Source of the DNA: Desmodesmus armatus
Lineage: Eukaryota; Chlorophyta; Chlorophyceae; Sphaeropleales; Scenedesmaceae
Length of the DNA: 64,000 nucleotides
Direction: 5' to 3'
NCBI GenBank assembly: GCA_007449985.2
Contig: VIIQ02000212.1
Span: forward strand, 91,803 to 155,802
Below, piece by piece: positions 59,625-64,000 of the stretch. The notes beneath the pieces were generated by a model, which worked only from the letters and a program-made list of their open reading frames with translations, was not told the origin of the DNA and did no database searches. Position 1 is the stretch's first letter. Every line of letters begins with the position of its first letter. Both the position numbers and the translations under genes were made by a program.

Positions 59625-59869
59625 CACCACCACCATCTCACATGCCGGCGCCTGCCCGCCGACCAAATGCTCGCCAGCCAGTGCCTGTGCACCAAACACC
59701 ACCAGCAGCAGCAGCAACAGCAGCAGCAACACCCAACCAAAAAGCAGCTGCCGCTTTCTCAACAGGCGTGTCTCCACCAACTTTGGCCATCCACTGCAGG
59801 CAACACCTGACCCCCCCCCCCCCCGCCACAAGCCCAGTCAAATGCAGATGCAGCTCATGTACAGGTTAG
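58709..59869. other. Spacer between the KDZ gene and 5'-nucleotidase repeats
   Basis: No gene is supported. It includes the KDZ promoter region, a poly-C tract at about 59287-59302 and Gln/Ala-type CAG runs (59597-59625). A faint further echo of the 5'-nucleotidase final exon (GTGACAGTAACATTGCCATCGA...) lies near 59320. Confidence 0.4.
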
Positions 59870-60460
59870 GAGGGACTCCGCACCTCCACACACACAACAC
59901 AGCAGCACAGCCCAGACAGCAATGCCAGCTGCCATCACACAGCTGTAGAGTCACCGCCAGCCGGATGCTCCACATCGACGTGCGTGATACGGCCGTCAAC
60001 TGCAGGCCCCATCGCTTGACACCCCCCCCCCCCCGGGGGGGGGGGGGGGGCGGTGCCAAGCCCAGCCAAGTGCGGCTACATTTCTGAAAACGCTGGGAAA
60101 GGGCCCCGCAACTACACAACAAGCAACACCACCACCACTACACCACCAGCACTACCAGCAGCAGCAGCAGCGCTACCATCAAGCAGTCGCATCACCACCC
60201 GCTGGGTCCTCCCCACCGACGCATGTGATGCCATCCACTGCTTGCGCCAACACTTCACAACCCCCCCCCCCCCCCCCCCCCCGCGTGGGAGGGGCCCCAA
60301 GCCCCGCCAAGTCTGAATGCAGCTCTTGCAGAGGCTCAAATGAACCCCACGACACAGCAGCAGCAGCAGCAGCAGCAGCAGCACCCTTACGCAGTCGCAT
60401 CACCACCACTTGGCATCCCCCCACCAACGCGTGTGATACGTCCATCGACTGCTGGCGCCA
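59870..60460 (-). repeat. Three ~210-bp copies of the final 5'-nucleotidase exon end plus 3' UTR
   Basis: The coding segment VDGRITRVGGG(M)PSGGDATA with its stop lies in the true last exon (stop at 60387-60389). It is echoed near 60185-60240 (VDGITCVGGEDPAGGDATA) and 59950-60003 (VDGRITHVDVEHPAGGDSTA). Each copy is followed by poly-G on the coding strand, a CTGCTG run and a (G)CTGCATT...ACTTGG(C/G)(G/T)GGGCTTGG phrase. Duplication has therefore also acted on a non-spliced 3' end. Confidence 0.75.
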
Positions 60461-62017
60461 CGACATACTTGTGGGTCAGGGGGTCTTGCACGCAGTTGCC
60501 TGTGCGCAGCACCTGACAAGAGGAAATGCAGGGGAGACAAAAGCAGGAGAGAAGTTGTTACTGGTGGGTCACTGGGTCTTGCACACAGTTTCCTGTGCGC
60601 AGCACCTGAAACAGGACATGCAGGAGAGACAAATGAAGGAGAGAAGTAGTTGACCACCCCTGGGGGTCTTGCAGTTGCCTGTGCGCAGCACCTGGTGGCA
60701 GAAGAGTATGCATGAGATGACAACACGCAAAAAGGTTACTAAAGAGCCAAGGTAAAGCAAGAGCGAAGCTTCACCTGCCCACCAGCTCAGCTTGAAGCTT
60801 CAAGGACTCCTTGAAGCCGGGTTGCATATTCACAGAGGTTGGACATGGCTAGAACAGCCAGCAATCAACCAATCTCAACAAGGTTACCTGCTGCGTGGGG
60901 GAGGTGTCCTTCTGCTTTGCCACCTGCGCCCAGCGGCGGGCAAAGTGAGCCACGGTATGCTTGGGACCGTTCATGGTGTTCAGGACCTGTTGGGCGGGCA
61001 GGACGCAGCAGCAGCAGCAGCAGCAGCAGCAGTGGCAGCACGGCATTGAGACATGACTTGCCTTGAAGATAGCTGCGGTGCTTTTGACAGTGGGTAGGGG
61101 CTTCGTTCAACGAACTTGAAGTTGCAACCTGGAAGCACCCCCTCACCCTCCCTCCCCCCCCTCCCACCCCTCCCCGCACACATGTACATGTCAGGCCACC
61201 CGGGCACCAACAAAGTCTTAGAAACCATTCGAGCAGGAGCATTCCATGCTGCTGCAGCTGCTGTACGGTAAATTCCCCCCTCACCTCCAGCATCATGTAG
61301 CCCCCCCCCCCCCCTGGGTGTCAGGCAGAACTCTCAACAGCTGTTCCTAGAGTGCAAACTGCCCCCCCCCTTCTCCCCTCTCCCCCTTCACACAGCCCCC
61401 CCCCCCCCACACACACACACATATACAACCTCCCCTCTTTCGCCCCTCCCCCCCTCACCTCGATCATCATGAAGTAGTTGCGCATTGCTGTCTGCAGTGA
61501 GGGGCACACCTCAGCATCCATCAGCACAGGACAACCCTGCACACAAACACACATACACAAACCTTCACACGTGTTGTACATGTCAGACAGTGCTTCAGGG
61601 TAGCAACAGCACACTGCAGCAGACCTTGCTGGAGGCACCGGCATCGTGCCAGTGGTGACAATAACAACGAAGAGCAGCAGGTTCCCTCCAACGGCCATGC
61701 TCCAAACCCACCTCGAGCACATCGTAACCGTCTTTTCCCTCAGCCAAGTACGACTTAGTGGCCAGGGTGTAGTGCTGGGTCATATCCAGGGGCAGGTGGA
61801 TGTGCCCCCCCCCCCTCCTCCCCCCCCCCCCCCCCATAAGACACACCTCCAGCACATCGTATCCATCCTTCCCTTCGGCCAGGTATGATTTTGTGGCCAG
61901 GGTGTAGTGCTGCTCCAAGTTCAAAGGCAGGTTGTCGTGTCCTGTTGTCACACTGGCGGGGTCAATGCGGCTGCCTGGGGGCTGGGAGGGGTCAAATGTA
62001 AACCTCACACCACTGAC
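60387..62017 (-). CDS. 5'-nucleotidase family protein, C-terminal exons (5' part not found)
   Basis: Exons in transcription order: 62017-61847, 61536-61459, 60986-60888, 60512-60387 (stop TAA), all phase 0, 157 aa. The first carries the hallmark of the 5'-nucleotidase C-terminal domain (UshA/metallophosphatase type): VSGVRFTFDPSQPPGSRID followed by HYTLATKSYLAEGKDGYDVL. The second reads VLMDAEVCPSLQTAMRNYF and the third MNGPKHTVAHFARRWAQ. Family members hydrolyse nucleotides or related phosphoesters with an N-terminal two-metal phosphoesterase domain. That domain must lie to the right. A possible further exon (ASSLPSASAIV) near 63490-63530 resembles the LPF region just before the C-terminal domain, but I could not connect it. 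Every exon here has echoed edges. Confidence 0.75.
60500..60695 (-). repeat. Three copies of the acceptor side of the last 5'-nucleotidase exon
   Basis: CAG|GTGCTGCGCACAGG(C/A)AACTG occurs at 60512 (true exon), 60606 and 60692 in minus orientation. They continue as VLRTGNCVQDPLTHKYVVAP, VLRTGNCVQDPVTHQ and VLRTGNCKTP respectively. Only the first continues to the stop. Confidence 0.85.
61270..61300 (-). repeat. Donor-side echo of the exon 61536-61459
   Basis: The exon end (TACTTCATGATGATCGAG|GTGAGG) is echoed 180 bp further along as TACATGATGCTGGAG|GTGAGGG. Confidence 0.65.
61712..61805 (-). repeat. Donor-side echo of the hallmark 5'-nucleotidase exon
   Basis: The end of exon 62017-61847 (QHYTLATKSYLAEGKDGYDV, then LE and a GTGTGT donor) recurs with its end at 61712 as MTQHYTLATKSYLAEGKDGY, then DVLE and a GTGGGT donor. 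The protein is nearly unchanged while many third codon positions differ, so this copy is old or has been under coding constraint. Confidence 0.85.
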
Positions 62018-62129
62018 CTGTCGGGTTGGAGGCAGAAGGGGAAGGAGGGGGGGGGGTGAGAGGGAGGGGGAGCTGTGAGGGGTTGTCAAGGGACGGGAGG
62101 AAGAGTGGTGTCTCATATTTTGCGTGTGC

Positions 62130-62280
62130 AGGGAGGGGGGGGGGGGTGAGGGGGAGAAAAGAGGGTGTAGTGCGGGCTCAGATTGAGGGCAAGTTGTCGT
62201 GGCCTGTTGTCACACTGGCAGGGTCGATGCGGCTGCCTGGGGGCTGGGAGGGGTGAACCGCACACCACTGACCTGTGCAC
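62130..62280 (-). repeat. Acceptor-side echo of the hallmark 5'-nucleotidase exon
   Basis: CACAG|GTCAGTGGTGTGCGGTTCAC then CCCTCCCAGCCCCCAGGCAG (from about 62275 down) copies the start of exon 62017-61847 but lacks the bases coding TFDP, so its frame is broken. It continues through the GTGTGACAACAGGCCACGAC region to a CACTACACCCTC phrase. Confidence 0.8.
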
Positions 62281-62310
62281 ACTTGAGTTCAACAGTGAGT
62301 GACCAAAAGA

Positions 62311-62352
62311 GTGAGTGAGTGAGTGAGTGAGTGAGTGAGTGAGTGAGTGAGT
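62311..62352. repeat. (GAGT)10 microsatellite
   Basis: About 42 bp of uninterrupted GAGT/GTGA repeat. Confidence 0.9.
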
Positions 62353-62512
62353 GGAGGGCGACTGGAAAGGTTGAAGTGAGTGGGTTATATGTCTGTCAAG
62401 GAAGGGGGGGGGGGGGAGGAGACAAAGGGAGGGATGTGATGGGGTGTGCGCTTGTGTGTGGGCGCGGTGGGGGTGGTTGGGGCTCACAATTAGCACTGGC
62501 CCAGGGCTGGGT

Positions 62513-63417
62513 TGAGTGGGAGGAGGGAGGGGGTGACTGATTGAGCGGGGAGGAGGGAGGGGGTGACTGATTGAGCGGGAGGAGGGAGGGGGTGACTGAT
62601 TGAGTGGAGGAGGGAGGGGGTGACTGATTGAGTGGGAGGAGGGAGGGGGTGACTGATTGAGTGGGAGGAGGGAGGGGGTGACTGATTGAGTGGGAGGAGG
62701 GAGGGGGTGACTGATTGAGTGGGAGGAGGGAGGGGGTGACTGATTGAGTGGGAGGAGGGAGGGGGTGACTGATTGAGTGGGAGGAGGGAGGGGGTGACTG
62801 ATGAGTGGGAGGAGGGAGGGGGTGACTGATTGAGTGGGAGGAGGGAGGGGGTGACTGATTGAGTGGGAGGAGGGAGGGGGTGACTGATTGAGTGGGAGGA
62901 GGAGGGGGGTGACTGATTGAGTGGGAGGAGGAGGGGGTGACTGATTGAGTGGGAGGAGGGAGGGGGTGACTGATTGAGTGGGAGGAGGGAGGGGGTGACT
63001 GATTGAGTGGGAGGAGGGAGGGGGTGACTGATTGAGTGGGAGGAGGGAGGGGGTGACTGATTGAGTGGGAGGAGGGAGGGGGTGACTGATTGAGTGGGAG
63101 GAGGGAGGGGGTGACTGATTGAGTGGGAGGAGGGAGGGGGTGACTGATTGAGTGGGAGGAGGGAGGGGGTGACTGATTGAGCGGGAGGAGGGAGGGGGTG
63201 ACTGATTGAGCGGGAGGAGGGAGGGGGTGACTGATGAGTGGGAGTAGGGAGGGGGGGAGGGAGGGAGACTGATTGAGTGGGAGGAGGGAGGGGGTGACTG
63301 ATTGAGTGGGAGGAGGGAGGGGGTGACTGATTGAGCGGGAGGGGGAGGGGGTTGACTGATTGAGCGGGAGGAGGGAGGGGGTGACTGATTGAGTGGGAGG
63401 AGGGAGGGGGTGAAGGG
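62513..63417. repeat. 29-bp minisatellite, about 30 copies
   Basis: The unit is TGATTGAGTGGGAGGAGGGA followed by GGGGGTGAC, with a few variants (GAGCGGG, lost or added G, one GAGTGGGAGTAGGG). It codes a Ser/Pro-rich pseudo-protein on the minus strand. It lies between two copies of a short segment (GGCT(T)CACAATxAGCACTGGC with a GATGGxGTGxGCG phrase just left of it) at about 62437-62511 and 63427-63505. Confidence 0.9.
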
Positions 63418-63420
63418 ATG

Positions 63421-64000
63421 GATATGATGGCGTGCGCGGATGTGTGCGGGGCGAGGGAGGGGGCGGGGGGGGGGGGGGGGGCTTCACAATAGCACTGGCA
63501 GAGGGCAGAGAGCTTGCAAGTACCACACTGTGAGAGAGAGCCAACAGTGGACAAAGGCCGCCTTGCGCTGTAGGCGTGTGCATGTGTGTGTGTGTGTGTG
63601 TGTTGGGGGGGGGGGTCAATGGGGAGAGCAGGGCAGCATCGCCCATGTGACAGTCAATGTGATGTACGGGATCCCTAGCAGTGCTTTGCTAGAAATCTCG
63701 TACATAACAGTTGACAGTCAAATGGGTAATGTTGCACCTGCCCACCCCACTTTGAGCCCCCCACCACACCTCGACCCACCACCTGGCCCTGATGTGCCTC
63801 AAGCTGTTTTTGGCTGATAGGTCAATGCCTGGGCCAATGCAGCCCAAGCCACTACACAGGCCCTTTGTTTGGGAATTTGTTTCAAGCAATATTGAGCTTG
63901 ATAAAAAAAGAAGATTGTGTGTTTGAATTGTAAAAAAAGAGATTTCAATTTTCTTGTTTCATTTTAGAGGGAAAAACTATAATCAGGACACACTTGGTGC
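63421..64000. other. Right end of window: possible 5'-nucleotidase exon and AT-rich stretch
   Basis: Minus-strand CTCACAG|TGTGGTACTTGCAAGC... coding VVLASSLPSASAIV near 63490-63530 may be an upstream 5'-nucleotidase exon. A TGTG run lies at 63583-63602. From about 63886 the sequence becomes A/T-rich (GATAAAAAAAGAAG..., TTTCAATTTTCTTG...). No other gene is supported. Confidence 0.4.

Noticed and set aside
62513..63417. CRISPR-like array of ~29-bp repeats
   Set aside because: The repeats are contiguous with no spacers, and the context is a eukaryotic nuclear gene region.
62396..63646. 416-codon Pro/Ser-rich minus-strand frame
   Set aside because: It is a translation of the 29-bp minisatellite; it shifts phase each repeat and two frames look equally protein-like.

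Overview
The window is nuclear DNA of a eukaryote, most likely a chlorophyte green alga. The genes are split into many short exons with GT/AG introns. Coding sequence is GC-rich with long Ala, Gln and Ser runs. CAG/CTG runs, poly-C/poly-G tracts and minisatellites are abundant, and one gene encodes a recognisable plastid glycolate/glycerate transporter (PLGG1 type). An order such as Sphaeropleales would fit, but that is inference. I see no rRNA, tRNA, CRISPR array or prokaryotic operon.

Layout. 1-4600: two tandem paralogues of an unrecognised secreted Cys-rich protein (the first only as its 3' end). 6384-6415: a perfect 32-bp palindrome. 7382-13369: a PLGG1-like LrgA/LrgB membrane protein gene (+) whose 5' exons (about 6.5-7.4 kb) I could not resolve. 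14864-17554: a complete seven-exon gene for a small secreted dirigent-like protein. 18205-19985: its tandem paralogue, cut off after exon 4. 19986-38899: five head-to-tail copies of a 3705-bp unit plus a 389-bp partial sixth. Each unit carries a two-exon Tc1/mariner-like DDE transposase (+), and the transposase intron is almost completely filled by an antisense ORF for a Vsr-like PD-(D/E)XK nuclease. 39154-45249: a degenerate DEAD-box helicase-like gene (-). 46446-49467: an intact five-exon gene of unknown function (+). 50342-52228: a 509/512-bp tandem repeat. 52629-58708: an intact 13-exon KDZ (Kyakuja-Dileera-Zisupton) transposase gene (-). 60387-62017: the C-terminal exons of a 5'-nucleotidase-family protein (-), whose N-terminal part lies further right or outside the window. 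62513-63417: a 29-bp minisatellite.

Two observations stand out. First, the host-type genes (PLGG1, both dirigent-like genes, helicase, 5'-nucleotidase) carry local tandem duplications anchored on exon edges. A splice donor or acceptor plus the adjoining 20-80 coding bases is repeated one to four times inside the neighbouring intron, leaving rows of decoy splice sites. The two transposon-type genes show none that I could see. Second, the 3705-bp unit combines a transposase with an oppositely oriented nuclease whose reading frame nearly coincides with the transposase intron. This has the logic of a nuclease gene nested in a spliceosomal intron of a mobile element.

Exon models were built by hand from splice consensus and reading-phase agreement. 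All junctions of the complete genes at 2008, 14864, 46446 and 52629 and of the transposase keep phase. The helicase does not: its C-terminal half needs several one-base shifts, mostly at short homopolymers, so it is either decaying or affected by consensus errors.
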